A DNA stretch of 64,000 nucleotides from the NCBI RefSeq assembly GCF_030813245.1, contig NZ_JAUSUA010000002.1, positions 558,001 to 622,000 of the forward strand, in the 5' to 3' direction. Below are positions 52,039-61,164 of the stretch, one piece after another; position 1 is the first letter of the stretch; each line of letters starts with the position of its first letter. Made by a program: the position numbers and the translations under genes. The stretch is from Alkalicoccobacillus murimartini. Its GTDB lineage: Bacteria > Bacillota > Bacilli > Bacillales > Bacillaceae_D. The notes under the pieces were generated by a model. It did no database searches. It had not been told where the DNA came from and saw nothing but the letters and a program-made list of their open reading frames with translations.

Positions 52039-53481
52039 TTATTCTTGTTTAAATTGCATATACACAGCATGTGTGACAAGAAAGTCACCAACACCGTGTT
52101 TGCCGTCTGTACCACCAAGTCCTGATTGGCGTAATCCCGCATGGTATCCTTGAATCGCTTCAAAGTTCTCTCTATTCACAAAGGTTTCACCGAAAAGCAA
52201 TTCATCCGCTGCACGCATAGCTTCATGATAGTTTTCTGTGTAAACGGATGAAGACAAACCATATTTTGAGTCGTTTGCCCATTCGATTGCTTGATCAAAC
52301 TCCTTGAAGGTCATAATCGGTAGGACCGGTCCAAAAATCTCTTCTTGAATGATCTCTGACTTTTGTTCAACATTCACAAGAATAGTCGGTTCATAGAAAA
52401 AGCCTTTTTCTGTTTTAGCTTGTTGACCACCCGTCACAACGCGAGCTCCTTCTTCAATAGCACGCTGTACCATTTCATGGACACCTTCCAAGTGTTCCTT
52501 ATTGATTAAAGGACCAATGTCCGCTTGTTTATTTTGAAGCGGGTTACCATACGTCGTTTCTTTGAATGCCTTTGTTAATTTATCAATAAATTCATCAGAA
52601 ACATCTTCATGCACATAGACGCGCTCTGCATTTGTACACGCTTGTCCATTGTTCGTTAAACGAGATGCAGTAATATTCTCAACCGCTAAATCAATATCAG
52701 CATGTTTTGTGACAATGGCAGGTGCCTTCCCACCGAGCTCTAAATTTACTTTGGTCATATTCTGAGCCGCCGCTTCCATCACCTTGGTACCAGCTCCAAC
52801 ACCGCCTGTCATCGTAATCATGGCTACTTTCGGATGACTAGCTAATATATTTCCTACCGAAGAGCCTTTACCAGTAACAAGATTATACACTCCTGCTGGC
52901 AGATCAGATTGATCCACTAGCTTTGTAAATTCAACAGCCGTGTTTGGCGTTTGCTGGCTCGGTTTCAATACAATAGAGCAACCAGTTATTAAAGAAGTTG
53001 CCACCTTACGCGCTAAAATAAATACAGGGAAGTTCCAAGGAACAATTCCACCTACAACGCCAATCGGCTTGCGTTGCATAAGAATTTGTTCATTCGGACG
53101 ATCGCTTGGTACAATCTCTCCTTCAATACGTCTAGCCCACTCGGACATGTAATAGAAATAGTCGATAGCCGTTTGAACTTCTCCATTTGCCAACTCATAG
53201 TCTTTTCCTTGTTCCTCAATTAATAGCTCAACAAAACGTTCTTTATTGGCCTCAAGACGTTGACCAAGATCGCGAACAATTTTACCTCGTTCTACCTGAG
53301 TTTGCTTTGCCCATTTCTTTTGTGCTTCAAAAGCCGTTTCAATTGCTTGGTTTGTCTCTTCTTCCGTTGCGTTTGCTATTTTCGAAATCACTTGCTCAGT
53401 TGACGGGTTAACTACATCAATCATTTCATCTGATTTCGAGTCAACATACTTTCCGTTTATATATAGTTGATGTACATTCAT
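52039..53481 (-). CDS. NAD(P)-dependent aldehyde dehydrogenase
   Basis: A 480-residue ALDH. Motifs: PWNFPVFILARK, NAD loop MTGGVGAGTKV, catalytic Glu in ELGGKAPAIV, nucleophile Cys in NNGQACTNAERV, and the C-terminal GYHAGLRQSGLGGTDGKHGV. It resembles lactaldehyde/glycolaldehyde dehydrogenase (AldA-like), but substrate cannot be fixed. Start at 53481 because TAGGAGTGAG lies six bases upstream; the in-frame extension to 53538 would cross that site and the upstream gene's end. It follows the thiamine-binding protein gene by 25 bases. Confidence 0.9.
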   Translation of the reverse strand: MNVHQLYINGKYVDSKSDEMIDVVNPSTEQVISKIANATEEETNQAIETAFEAQKKWAKQTQVERGKIVRDLGQRLEANKERFVELLIEEQGKDYELANGEVQTAIDYFYYMSEWARRIEGEIVPSDRPNEQILMQRKPIGVVGGIVPWNFPVFILARKVATSLITGCSIVLKPSQQTPNTAVEFTKLVDQSDLPAGVYNLVTGKGSSVGNILASHPKVAMITMTGGVGAGTKVMEAAAQNMTKVNLELGGKAPAIVTKHADIDLAVENITASRLTNNGQACTNAERVYVHEDVSDEFIDKLTKAFKETTYGNPLQNKQADIGPLINKEHLEGVHEMVQRAIEEGARVVTGGQQAKTEKGFFYEPTILVNVEQKSEIIQEEIFGPVLPIMTFKEFDQAIEWANDSKYGLSSSVYTENYHEAMRAADELLFGETFVNRENFEAIQGYHAGLRQSGLGGTDGKHGVGDFLVTHAVYMQFKQE

Positions 53482-53506
53482 TGATCGCTCACTCCTAATA
53501 AACAAA

Positions 53507-53785
53507 TTACTGTTTTTTCTCTTTAATTGAGGTACCACTTGGACGGTATTGAATTTTTATATTTGAAAGAACCTCATTTGCTCCAAGTTCCACACTCTTT
53601 TGATTCGATTTCTTTATTACATCTAAAACAGTGCCTAACTCTCCTTCAACCACTGTTTCCAATGGACCAACCTCGTAGGTTAAACCTGATTCCTTAATGA
53701 CATTTACAATCTCTGAAAGAATTCCCTCAGTATGATCATCTTTACCATTGGGTAGAATTTGAATGCCTGCTACTACAGTAGACAA
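53507..53785 (-). CDS. MTH1187/YkoF-type thiamine-binding protein
   Basis: A 92-residue protein of the MTH1187 family, a small ferredoxin-like fold that binds thiamine or related pyrimidines. Visible: VVAGIQILPNG, the EILSEIVNVIKESGLTYEVGPLETVVEGEL-type core, and VELGANEVLSNIKIQYR. The TTG at 53785 has TAGGAG eight bases upstream; the GTG at 53794 overlaps that site. Probably co-transcribed with the aldehyde dehydrogenase. Confidence 0.82.
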   Translation of the reverse strand: MSTVVAGIQILPNGKDDHTEGILSEIVNVIKESGLTYEVGPLETVVEGELGTVLDVIKKSNQKSVELGANEVLSNIKIQYRPSGTSIKEKKQ

Positions 53786-53947
53786 TGAAATCACTCCTAT
53801 TTTTTAGATTGTACTGAGTGTGTACCCCTTACGAATACTGATAAACCTTACTGTAGTCATTCACAAAAAATTCATGAGCTGAATGCATTCTTAGTCAACG
53901 AAGTAGTACAATAGAGACAAGATGATCTAAATAGGAGGTTGTGTAAC

Positions 53948-54247
53948 ATGAGAAATCCATTTAAGCAATTTAAAATCGTTGGTTATTTAGAAGGAATGTC
54001 TTTTTTGCTACTACTCGGAATTGCTATGCCACTTAAATACATCTGGGGAATGGATATGGCTGTGACCATTGTAGGAGCTGCCCATGGTGGATTATTTGTT
54101 TTATACGTTGCTGCCATTTTTTATATGATGGTACGAGTTCGCTGGTCACTGTTAACCGCTCTTCTTGCCTTTATTGCTTCAATCGTCCCATTTGGTCCAT
54201 TTATCTTTGACGCCAAAATTTTAAAGCATCAAGAAACACCAGCATAA
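53948..54247 (+). CDS. DUF3817 family membrane protein
   Basis: A 99-residue protein with three transmembrane segments. FKIVGYLEGMSFLLLLGIAMPLKY and GAAHGGLFVLYVAAIFYM are typical of DUF3817. Function unknown. ATG at 53948 has AGGAGGT eight bases upstream. Own terminator follows. Confidence 0.88.
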   Translation: MRNPFKQFKIVGYLEGMSFLLLLGIAMPLKYIWGMDMAVTIVGAAHGGLFVLYVAAIFYMMVRVRWSLLTALLAFIASIVPFGPFIFDAKILKHQETPA

Positions 54248-54261
54248 TACCTCCCTTAGTG

Positions 54262-54294
54262 AAGCCCTTATATAAAGGGGCTTTTTCTTTTTTT
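54262..54294 (+). terminator. terminator of the DUF3817 gene
   Basis: AAGCCC..GGGGCTT stem with TTTCTTTTTTT. Confidence 0.8.
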
Positions 54295-54317
54295 ACATGC
54301 ATAAATTATTTAGTTAT

Positions 54318-54342
54318 GTTTCATCCTAAACGAGCTGGGTAA
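54318..54342 (+). promoter_or_regulatory. sigma-B-type general stress promoter
   Basis: GTTTCA at 54318-54323, 13-base spacer, GGGTAA at 54337-54342; sigma-B consensus is GTTTAA-N12-14-GGGTAT. It sits directly before yflT, a general stress gene. Confidence 0.75.
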
Positions 54343-54368
54343 ACATACTATACAGGAGGCGATTAAAA

Positions 54369-54713
54369 ATGAAACCAGTATATAAAGAATTTAAAAATGA
54401 CGAAGAAGTAGTAACAGCAGTTCAATCTCTAAAAACTCAAGGTGTACATGAGGATAATATCTATGTGATTACACATGATGATGATCGCACAAATCGTATT
54501 GCAGATAATGCTGACGCGAACACTGTAGGAGTAAGCGAAACAGGACTTGGAACTTCTATTAAAAACGTATTCCGTAAAAAAGGTGACGAGCTTCGTGCTA
54601 AATTTGAAGAAATCGGATTTAGTGAACAAGAAGCGAAATTACTAGAAGATAAGTTAGACCAAGGTAAAGTAATCCTTGCTATTAAAGATGCACCCGCGTC
54701 ATTGACGATTTAA
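54369..54713 (+). CDS. general stress protein, YflT family
   Basis: A 114-residue protein. KNDEEVVTAVQSLKTQGVHEDNIYVITHDDDRT followed by GFSEQEAKLLEDKLDQGKVILAIK matches the YflT (heat-induced stress protein) family. Function unknown; homologues are induced by sigma-B. AGGAGG upstream, sigma-B-like promoter, strong terminator after. Confidence 0.88.
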   Translation: MKPVYKEFKNDEEVVTAVQSLKTQGVHEDNIYVITHDDDRTNRIADNADANTVGVSETGLGTSIKNVFRKKGDELRAKFEEIGFSEQEAKLLEDKLDQGKVILAIKDAPASLTI

Positions 54714-54724
54714 GTAAAATACAC

Positions 54725-54763
54725 AAAGGACCGAACAATGAAATCATTGTTCGGTCCTTTTTT
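54725..54763 (+). terminator. yflT terminator
   Basis: GGACCGAACAATGA / TCATTGTTCGGTCC stem, two-base loop and T-run. Confidence 0.95.
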
Positions 54764-54825
54764 CGGATATACATTCTTCGCTATCACAAGCCCATGCTGC
54801 TTCGATGCTGTCGACCTTCTTTCAT

Positions 54826-54871
54826 AAAAAACACCCCAAACGTTAGATTTTGTATCTAACGTTTGGGGTGC
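54826..54871 (-). terminator. terminator of the GGDEF-EAL gene
   Basis: Minus-strand ACCCCAAACGTTAGAT / ATCTAACGTTTGGGGT stem with T-run. Confidence 0.95.
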
Positions 54872-54888
54872 ACCACCACTCGGGTTTT

Positions 54889-56583
54889 TTAATGGAATAA
54901 TGTAATTAGATCTTTTTTTATGGAGGCAGTTATCGTTCCAACCGACTCAAATGGAACTGCTTTGCTAAAATAAAATCCTTGAATTTCATCACAATTCATC
55001 CGCTTTAAAAGCTCCACTTGTTCCTCTGTTTCAACTCCTTCAGCTGTAACAGTTAACCCAAGCTTCTGAGCAAGTGAAATAATTGAGGTAACAATATGGT
55101 ATTCCTTTGACCCACTTATTACATTTTGGATAAATACCTTATCAATTTTGATTTTGTTAACAGGTAACATGCGTAAATAGTTTAACGAAGCATGACTTAC
55201 TCCAAAATCATCAATGGCAATTTTGAAACCAGCTTTTCGCAAGCGTTTTAGCTTATCAATGGTTGCCGCTTCGTTTTCTAGTATCGAATGCTCTGTAATT
55301 TCAAGCTCAATATGACGTGGGTCCACTTCATGTCTTTTTGTCGTATTTAGAAGAAGTGATTCAAGCCGATCTGATTCAAGTGTTTTTGTTGATAAATTCA
55401 CGGAAACGCAAACGTCTTGATTCAACAGACCACCAATTTGTTGACATACCTTATCAATGACCCATTCATCAATCGTCTCAATAAATCCACACTCTTCAGC
55501 CACTAAAATAAATTGATCTGGTGAAATAAATCCTAATTTCGGACTAAACCACCTTATCAATGCCTCGTAGTGAATCGCTTCAGAACGCAAATGAACAATT
55601 GGCTGATAATAGATCGTGAATTCTTGATTCTCAATCGCTTTGTTTAATTCTCTTTGAAGCATGTTCTTATCTAGCTCACCATTACTGCGGCTTTTATCTA
55701 CGCTAAATTCCTCAACTTTATTTCCACCAAGCTGTTTTGCCTCGAACATAGCGCGATACGCTTGCATAATTAAACGATCAACTGTTTTAATTTTTTCGGA
55801 GTTTTTCGATATCCCAATACTAGCTGTAACATGAATCTCTATATTTTTGATTATAAAAGGAGCTTCTAATGAAGCTTGAAGGTCTTTAGCTACTGCAAGA
55901 GCCTTATCACCGTTTTCTACCGCTAAAATTAATTCATCTCCAGTAATTCGAGCTAGAGTCGAATGGTTGTCCAAAAGAGATTGAAGCCTTTTAGCAATCT
56001 CGGTAATCATGGATTCAATGCAAACATGACCAATTTTGTCGATGATACTATTAAATTTGTCTATATTAATATATAAAAGCGCTAAGTTTTGTTGGTTAGG
56101 TTGGTTTTCCAGCTTCTGTTGGACGAATTCTCTAAAATGATTGAAACTAGGTAAACCAGTTTGTGATTCAAATGTTGCTTCATTTACTACTTTTATGCGT
56201 TCGGAATAAACTAATAGAAAGATGGCATCCGTATTTTCCACATCTAGTGGCATCATCACAGTACGTATAGATTCTATGGAATTTGACTTCTCGTCAAACA
56301 TAACAGCTTTCATTTCTTCAATGGCTTTTAGAAATTGTGGATACATCCGTTGTGTTAAATACCTAGGAATGACATCATCCATATATTTACCCATTGATTC
56401 CTTAGTAAGATAAGCAGTTTCTTCCGTTTTCACACTAATATATTCATAACGAAACCGGCCGTCCACATACTTAAGTATATACACCGTGTCATATGCATTT
56501 CGCAAAGCATCGGCTAGCTTCACTATTTGAATATTAGCTTGTATAGTCAAGGTCTTATATAGACTCCTTTCTCCTGCGTCCAC
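54889..56583 (-). CDS. GGDEF-EAL protein, probable c-di-GMP phosphodiesterase
   Basis: A 564-residue cytoplasmic signalling protein. An N-terminal PAS-like region (about 1-130) precedes a GGDEF domain whose active-site motif is degenerate (ARITGDELIL, residues 214-218 TGDEL). The EAL domain (about 305-555) looks catalytically competent: YEALIRW (340-342), SVNLSTKTL, LEITEHS, AIDDFGVSHASLNYL, IKIDKVF and TAEGVETEEQ are present. So c-di-GMP hydrolysis is likely and synthesis unlikely. The start is uncertain: GTG at 56583 has no ribosome site, while AGAAAGGAG lies further down, before a TTG at 56550. Confidence 0.88.
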   Translation of the reverse strand: MDAGERSLYKTLTIQANIQIVKLADALRNAYDTVYILKYVDGRFRYEYISVKTEETAYLTKESMGKYMDDVIPRYLTQRMYPQFLKAIEEMKAVMFDEKSNSIESIRTVMMPLDVENTDAIFLLVYSERIKVVNEATFESQTGLPSFNHFREFVQQKLENQPNQQNLALLYINIDKFNSIIDKIGHVCIESMITEIAKRLQSLLDNHSTLARITGDELILAVENGDKALAVAKDLQASLEAPFIIKNIEIHVTASIGISKNSEKIKTVDRLIMQAYRAMFEAKQLGGNKVEEFSVDKSRSNGELDKNMLQRELNKAIENQEFTIYYQPIVHLRSEAIHYEALIRWFSPKLGFISPDQFILVAEECGFIETIDEWVIDKVCQQIGGLLNQDVCVSVNLSTKTLESDRLESLLLNTTKRHEVDPRHIELEITEHSILENEAATIDKLKRLRKAGFKIAIDDFGVSHASLNYLRMLPVNKIKIDKVFIQNVISGSKEYHIVTSIISLAQKLGLTVTAEGVETEEQVELLKRMNCDEIQGFYFSKAVPFESVGTITASIKKDLITLFH

Positions 56584-56670
56584 TCAGAAGTCTCTACTTA
56601 TATATCGTAAAACACATCGGTTATTTCAAGTGCTTCCACTAAATAAGTTTTTAGTTCAAGATAAGGAAAA

Positions 56671-56787
56671 TCACGATGTACGATTTGCCGTCTCTGACTT
56701 TTTCTTTTTACGGTCTCTCATTACCTTACGAATAACTGGATATAGTACTGGGCCCCATCTTAGAGCTAATCGAATCAACCGTGGCAT
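56671..56787 (-). CDS. 38-residue basic peptide of unknown function
   Basis: Short ORF between the GGDEF-EAL gene and ypiB. ATG at 56787 is preceded by GAAGGAGTGG with a five-base gap. The peptide has a helical/hydrophobic front part (LIRLALRWGPVLYPVIRK), a KKKK cluster, and a polar tail. Net charge is strongly positive. No family recognised. The good ribosome site and composition support a real gene; an opposite-strand frame over the same bases has no ribosome site. Confidence 0.6.
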   Translation of the reverse strand: MPRLIRLALRWGPVLYPVIRKVMRDRKKKKSETANRTS

Positions 56788-56922
56788 AATGACCACTCCT
56801 TCAACATTTATATGTCTTTGTTATTCCCTTCATTATCAGAAAAGAAACATTTTATTTGTTTTTACGTTATCATCATAGGGAAGACATTATTAAAAAGAGA
56901 TAATTGATAGGCAGGTGATTAG

Positions 56923-57477
56923 ATGAACAGATGGGTTTCTACTTCAGAAAAGTCAGCATTTTTAAATTGGTTTCTTAAGAACCATCGGTTAAAAAGTAAA
57001 GAGGCTCGTACGATTCTGGACTATATGATTGGGCACTCACATATATTAGAACATGTAACCTTTACTGATACAATTTCTTCATCCTCAAAGTCCATTGTTA
57101 TATCTAGTATGCAATCGGACGAGCCTGGATTTGTTTATTATGATCATACTAAAAAGAGTGATGACCCCTCAAAAGTATTAGGGGATCTAATGGCTCACCC
57201 TGCCATTAGAAGGAATCTTGTGATTCATTTCTATGGTAGCCATATTCATTCTAGCTATCAGCAATTGCTTCAAACCCCTATTAAAGAGCAGTTTCAAAAC
57301 TATAAACGCTTTAAAAGATATGAACACGAAACAAAAGGGATCTTAACTCAGATCCAGCAGCAGACGGATCGTGCAAGCCTGCTTGCTGAAATTGACCGTG
57401 CACTAGACGAGCGAAATGAGGCTCGATTCAAACAACTAACCATCCAACTTAATGAGCTAGATCAGAGTAAATCATAA
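56923..57477 (+). CDS. YpiB family protein (UPF0302) with IDEAL domain
   Basis: A 184-residue protein with the YpiB plan. The N-terminal UPF0302 domain starts NRWVSTSEKSAFLNWFLKNHRLKSKEARTILDYM. The C-terminal IDEAL motif is RASLLAEIDRALDERNEARFKQLTIQLNEL. Function is not established. The middle is divergent from B. subtilis YpiB, so this may be a paralogue. The stop overlaps the convergent rocB gene by six bases. Confidence 0.8.
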   Translation: MNRWVSTSEKSAFLNWFLKNHRLKSKEARTILDYMIGHSHILEHVTFTDTISSSSKSIVISSMQSDEPGFVYYDHTKKSDDPSKVLGDLMAHPAIRRNLVIHFYGSHIHSSYQQLLQTPIKEQFQNYKRFKRYEHETKGILTQIQQQTDRASLLAEIDRALDERNEARFKQLTIQLNELDQSKS

Positions 57478-59145
57478 TTGAGAACCCTTTTGTTTGATCG
57501 ATAATAAGGCCTTTTTAAGTAGAAGTGGCGCAGTCTCTGTTGAGTAAGATAATTGCAGACGTTCTGTTCTTTTATGTGCATCTTTGCCAAATGGACCAAT
57601 ATTAATTGTTGGAATATCAATATTTGCCATCTGCTTGAGTGGAACGTCATACCCGTTTCCAAATAACGGCATATGATCCTGCAACGTTTGGATAGCTGCC
57701 TTGTCCCCACTGTTCCGACAGTAGCTTACATCAGAAAGACCCGGAAAAAATGTCTTAATCGCTACTTGCTCTCCACAGCATTCATCGGCATACTTTTTTA
57801 GATCATCTACAATTGTTAACAAATCAAGATCCTTCTTGTGATCAAGACTTACATGCGGATAATAAGGTGGTTGCAGTAATACCAAATAAAATGGCGCTAG
57901 ATCAAGAAAATAACCGGATAATTTTCTGGCAATAGCTAGCGTTTGCTCGGAGTAATCCTCTCTTCCTGTGCTGATTGTTTCAACCGCTTCTTTATACGTC
58001 TGTTGAAATGAGTCTCCATACTTTTCTACTCCTAATCGATAAAGATCTGAGAGTGTATAAACCTTTGGCTCTGGAGCCTCACTGATTAATCCAGTTGGCG
58101 CATTTGTTTGAGTAGATCTTAAGCTAACCAACCGTTTATATATGCTTTCACTTGCCCTCTTACACGCTTCAACCACCTTATCTATGACCCCAACTGGCGG
58201 TGTTGATAGCGTTAGAACATTATACAAGAGGTACGCTTCATTAGGTGTTTGCACATCATAACTGTCCTTCAAATCACGTATTCTTAGACAAGTTGGAGAT
58301 GGGGATTTCTCTCCCAGCGCCTCATCCGCAAATACTTCTGACCATTCCATTTCTACCGCTATTTGCGCAGCCATAACCGAAGCATTGATTCCTTCTAGTG
58401 GTTGCCCAACATGTGTCTCTCGCCCGAGACAATAAATAAACGGCAACAGTTTACCCGTTGACCCTGTATACACATATTTCTGATAGTCATTAGGAAAAGA
58501 TGAGAAATTAGGTTCGCTGCAAATACACGCATCAAATGACCAACCATCTTGCTTCATACGATCAAGCTCTTCAACAGCTGCAAACATCCCTTTAGATAAC
58601 TTCTCCTCATCTGGAACAGCCACTAAAAGTAGATTTTGTTTTTCTGATGTAGATTCGCTAAAGTCTTGCAGCATCGACAATTGCATCGCAAGTCCTGCCT
58701 TCATATCCATCGTGCCACGACCAAATAGATAGTCACCGGAAAGTAAGTCTTCTCTGGCATGTGCATCGAGATACCCTTGCTTCTCTTTTTTTAACTCGCT
58801 CTCTAACTGATCTGGCAAAAAAGCATATGGTTTATATTGGCCAAAATCATCAACACCAACCACATCAAAATGACTTAATAGAAGGGTTGCATGTTTTGAT
58901 TGTGGATCTCCTTCCATTAATGCCACCACCGCTTCTCTTTTTAAAGGATCTCCGTGAATTGGCACTTTCTTTATATGCTGAGGGTTCTTTTTGAAATAAT
59001 TCATCCGCTGAAGAATTGTAACGATCACACTCACCATCTCACACTCGCCATGCGTACCAGAAACGCTTGGCTGGTTGACTAATTCCAGGGTCAGCTGCTT
59101 CACCCTATCCGCATGTTCATACTGCATGTTCTTCTGCTGATTCAT
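57472..59145 (-). CDS. rocB: RocB-like M20 family peptidase
   Basis: A 557-residue metallopeptidase-like protein resembling RocB, linked to arginine utilisation in Bacillus. Zn ligands are seen in LLSHFDVVG, YLFGRGTMDMKAGLAM, PDEEKLSKGMFA and the later HVGQPLEGINASVMAAQIA. The length (about 550) separates it from 400-residue ArgE/DapE enzymes. Actual reaction unknown. ATG at 59145 has AAAGGGG eight bases upstream; the ATG at 59151 is too close to it. No other roc genes are nearby. Confidence 0.87.
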   Translation of the reverse strand: MNQQKNMQYEHADRVKQLTLELVNQPSVSGTHGECEMVSVIVTILQRMNYFKKNPQHIKKVPIHGDPLKREAVVALMEGDPQSKHATLLLSHFDVVGVDDFGQYKPYAFLPDQLESELKKEKQGYLDAHAREDLLSGDYLFGRGTMDMKAGLAMQLSMLQDFSESTSEKQNLLLVAVPDEEKLSKGMFAAVEELDRMKQDGWSFDACICSEPNFSSFPNDYQKYVYTGSTGKLLPFIYCLGRETHVGQPLEGINASVMAAQIAVEMEWSEVFADEALGEKSPSPTCLRIRDLKDSYDVQTPNEAYLLYNVLTLSTPPVGVIDKVVEACKRASESIYKRLVSLRSTQTNAPTGLISEAPEPKVYTLSDLYRLGVEKYGDSFQQTYKEAVETISTGREDYSEQTLAIARKLSGYFLDLAPFYLVLLQPPYYPHVSLDHKKDLDLLTIVDDLKKYADECCGEQVAIKTFFPGLSDVSYCRNSGDKAAIQTLQDHMPLFGNGYDVPLKQMANIDIPTINIGPFGKDAHKRTERLQLSYSTETAPLLLKKALLSIKQKGSQL

Positions 59146-59373
59146 TATCATCGCCCCTTTTTTCTCTCTCTTTTTATGCCCTTTTTTATTTCTGATTTGT
59201 TTTTACATTATGCATAGCCCACCCACAATGCCTCTGTTTTGAATATCATTATGTAGAATAATACCGGGCGTTAGACTCATCATAACAATATTGCCGAAAT
59301 GTGACGAATGATTTTTCTAATAATTGTTTATTTTTAGTTAGATTATCTACTAAGGTTTACAAGTCTCACGATC

Positions 59374-59419
59374 TTGACAAAATTGGCGTGGACTATTAAA
59401 GTTTACTTAGTGCAACTTT
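59374..59419 (+). promoter_or_regulatory. mnt operon promoter with overlapping inverted repeat
   Basis: In the 328 bases between rocB and mntA. TTGACA (59374-59379), 17-base spacer, TAAAGT (59397-59402). An inverted repeat AAAGTT-N10-AACTTT (59398-59419) covers the -10 and start, as an MntR-type repressor site would. The exact MntR consensus is only loosely matched. Confidence 0.6.
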
Positions 59420-59473
59420 TAGTCGCTTGTCATACTTTTTCTGAAGTGTAAGTAATAATAAGGGGATTACAGC

Positions 59474-60412
59474 ATGAGGAAATCAATATTCTATCTTAAT
59501 ATATTCTTTATCTTAACGTTACTTGTATTATCTGGTTGTCAATCTTCATCAGAGACCGTGAACGAAGATCAATTGCAAGTCGTTACTACAACAGCACAGA
59601 TTGCAGACCCATTACGTATAATTGGGGGCGACCGCATTCATGTAGAGAGTTTGATGGGACCAGGTGTGGACCCTCACCTCTATGAAGCTTCCCAAAGTGA
59701 TATAAGCAGGCTAGAACAGGCAGATATACTCTTTTATAATGGTGTCCATCTGGAAGCCAATATGAGTGAAGTATTCGAACATACATCGGTACCAACCTTT
59801 GCGTTTAGTAGCGCAGCAAATCCATCTGATTTGTTAGAAGATCCTGACCGCCCTGGTTCTCCAGACCCTCATATCTGGTTCGATATTGATATATGGGAGA
59901 AAGGGATCGATGCGGCTGTTGATCAACTGAAGGAAATTTCTCCTGAAGATGCAGCTTTTTTTGAAGAGAACAAACAAGACTATCTACTTCAGCTCGAGCA
60001 GTTAAAAGCATATGCATTAGAGAAACTAGGGTCCATTGATGAAGACCAAAGGGTTTTAGTTACAGCCCATGATGCTTTTCAATATTTTGCACGGATGACG
60101 AACTTAGAAGTTGTTGCATTACAAGGCTTAAGTACAGAGTCAGAGATTGGTATTTCTGATGTTCAATCAACAGTTCAAACCATAGTCGAAAAAGAAATTC
60201 CCTCTGTTTTTGTGGAATCCAGCGTGAATCAAAGCGCGATTCAGTCAGTCATTGAAGGTGTTAAAAGACAAGGCCACCAAATTAACCTTGGAGGCGAGCT
60301 TTACTCTGATGCAATGGGAGAAAGAGGAACAGAGGCAGGCACATATATCGGAATGTATCGCTATAATGTAGATACTATATACGAGGCTCTATCAGGAGGG
60401 ACAGAATCATGA
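59474..60412 (+). CDS. mntA: metal ABC transporter substrate-binding lipoprotein (MntA/TroA type)
   Basis: A 312-residue cluster A-I binding protein. Lipobox LVLSGCQ gives lipid Cys22. Metal ligands are likely in GPGVDPHLYEAS, PDPHIWFD, VTAHDAFQYFARM and LYSDAMGERGTEAGTY; the absence of a His-rich loop favours manganese over zinc. It delivers the metal to the permease complex encoded downstream. Stop overlaps the ATPase start by four bases. Confidence 0.92.
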   Translation: MRKSIFYLNIFFILTLLVLSGCQSSSETVNEDQLQVVTTTAQIADPLRIIGGDRIHVESLMGPGVDPHLYEASQSDISRLEQADILFYNGVHLEANMSEVFEHTSVPTFAFSSAANPSDLLEDPDRPGSPDPHIWFDIDIWEKGIDAAVDQLKEISPEDAAFFEENKQDYLLQLEQLKAYALEKLGSIDEDQRVLVTAHDAFQYFARMTNLEVVALQGLSTESEIGISDVQSTVQTIVEKEIPSVFVESSVNQSAIQSVIEGVKRQGHQINLGGELYSDAMGERGTEAGTYIGMYRYNVDTIYEALSGGTES

Positions 60413-61164
60413 CACATGTATTAGAAGTTAAAGATGTCAGTGCGGCATATCGAAAAAATAAAGTCTTAGAACACGTTTCATTTAATGTGGAGCAAGGTAC
60501 TTTAACAGGAATCGTTGGTCCTAATGGAGCAGGTAAATCAACGTTAATAAAAACACTCCTGCAACTCCACCCCTCCCTCTCTGGAGATGTTGTATTTTTT
60601 GGGCATACTTTAAAATCAACGAAAACACGGGTAGGTTACGTTCCTCAACGGGGATCTGTAGACTGGGATTTCCCCACAAATGCTCTTGATGTTGTGATGA
60701 TGGGTCTTTACCAAAAGATCGGCTGGTTTAAATGGCCTATGCGACGACACAAGGAAAAAGCCTTTGAAGCGTTAGAGAAGGTCGGCATGGCTGACTATGC
60801 AAATAGACAAATCAGTCAGCTCTCTGGTGGACAGCAACAACGTGTTTTTCTTGCAAGAGCTCTCATTCAAGAAGCAGATCTGTATTTCATGGATGAGCCT
60901 TTTGCTGGTGTTGACGCTTCTACAGAGAAAGCCATTATGACGATTCTCAAGGAACTTAAAAATACAGGAAAAACCGTATTAGTAGTCCACCATGACCTAC
61001 AAACGGTTACGGATTATTTTGATCAAGTCCTTTTGTTAAATCGTTCTGTTATTGCTCATGGTCCAACTGAGACTGTATTTAATTCAGATACAATTTCAGA
61101 TGCTTATGGCGGTGCAGTTCGTTGGATGAAGGAGGGATTCCAACATGAGCATCCTACTGTCTAG
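60409..61164 (+). CDS. mntB: manganese ABC transporter ATP-binding protein
   Basis: A 251-residue ATPase with Walker A GPNGAGKST, signature LSGGQQQRVFLARAL, Walker B LYFMDEPFAGVD and switch His in VVHHDLQ. The insert TRVGYVPQRGSVDWDFPTNALDVVMMGLY is typical of Mn/Zn/Fe chelate importers. It overlaps both neighbours, consistent with a tightly coupled mntABCD operon. Confidence 0.95.
   Translation: MTHVLEVKDVSAAYRKNKVLEHVSFNVEQGTLTGIVGPNGAGKSTLIKTLLQLHPSLSGDVVFFGHTLKSTKTRVGYVPQRGSVDWDFPTNALDVVMMGLYQKIGWFKWPMRRHKEKAFEALEKVGMADYANRQISQLSGGQQQRVFLARALIQEADLYFMDEPFAGVDASTEKAIMTILKELKNTGKTVLVVHHDLQTVTDYFDQVLLLNRSVIAHGPTETVFNSDTISDAYGGAVRWMKEGFQHEHPTV

Noticed and set aside
56630-56878. Plus-strand 82-codon frame between the GGDEF-EAL gene and ypiB.
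   Set aside because: No ribosome site, and the opposite strand has a better supported 38-codon gene.
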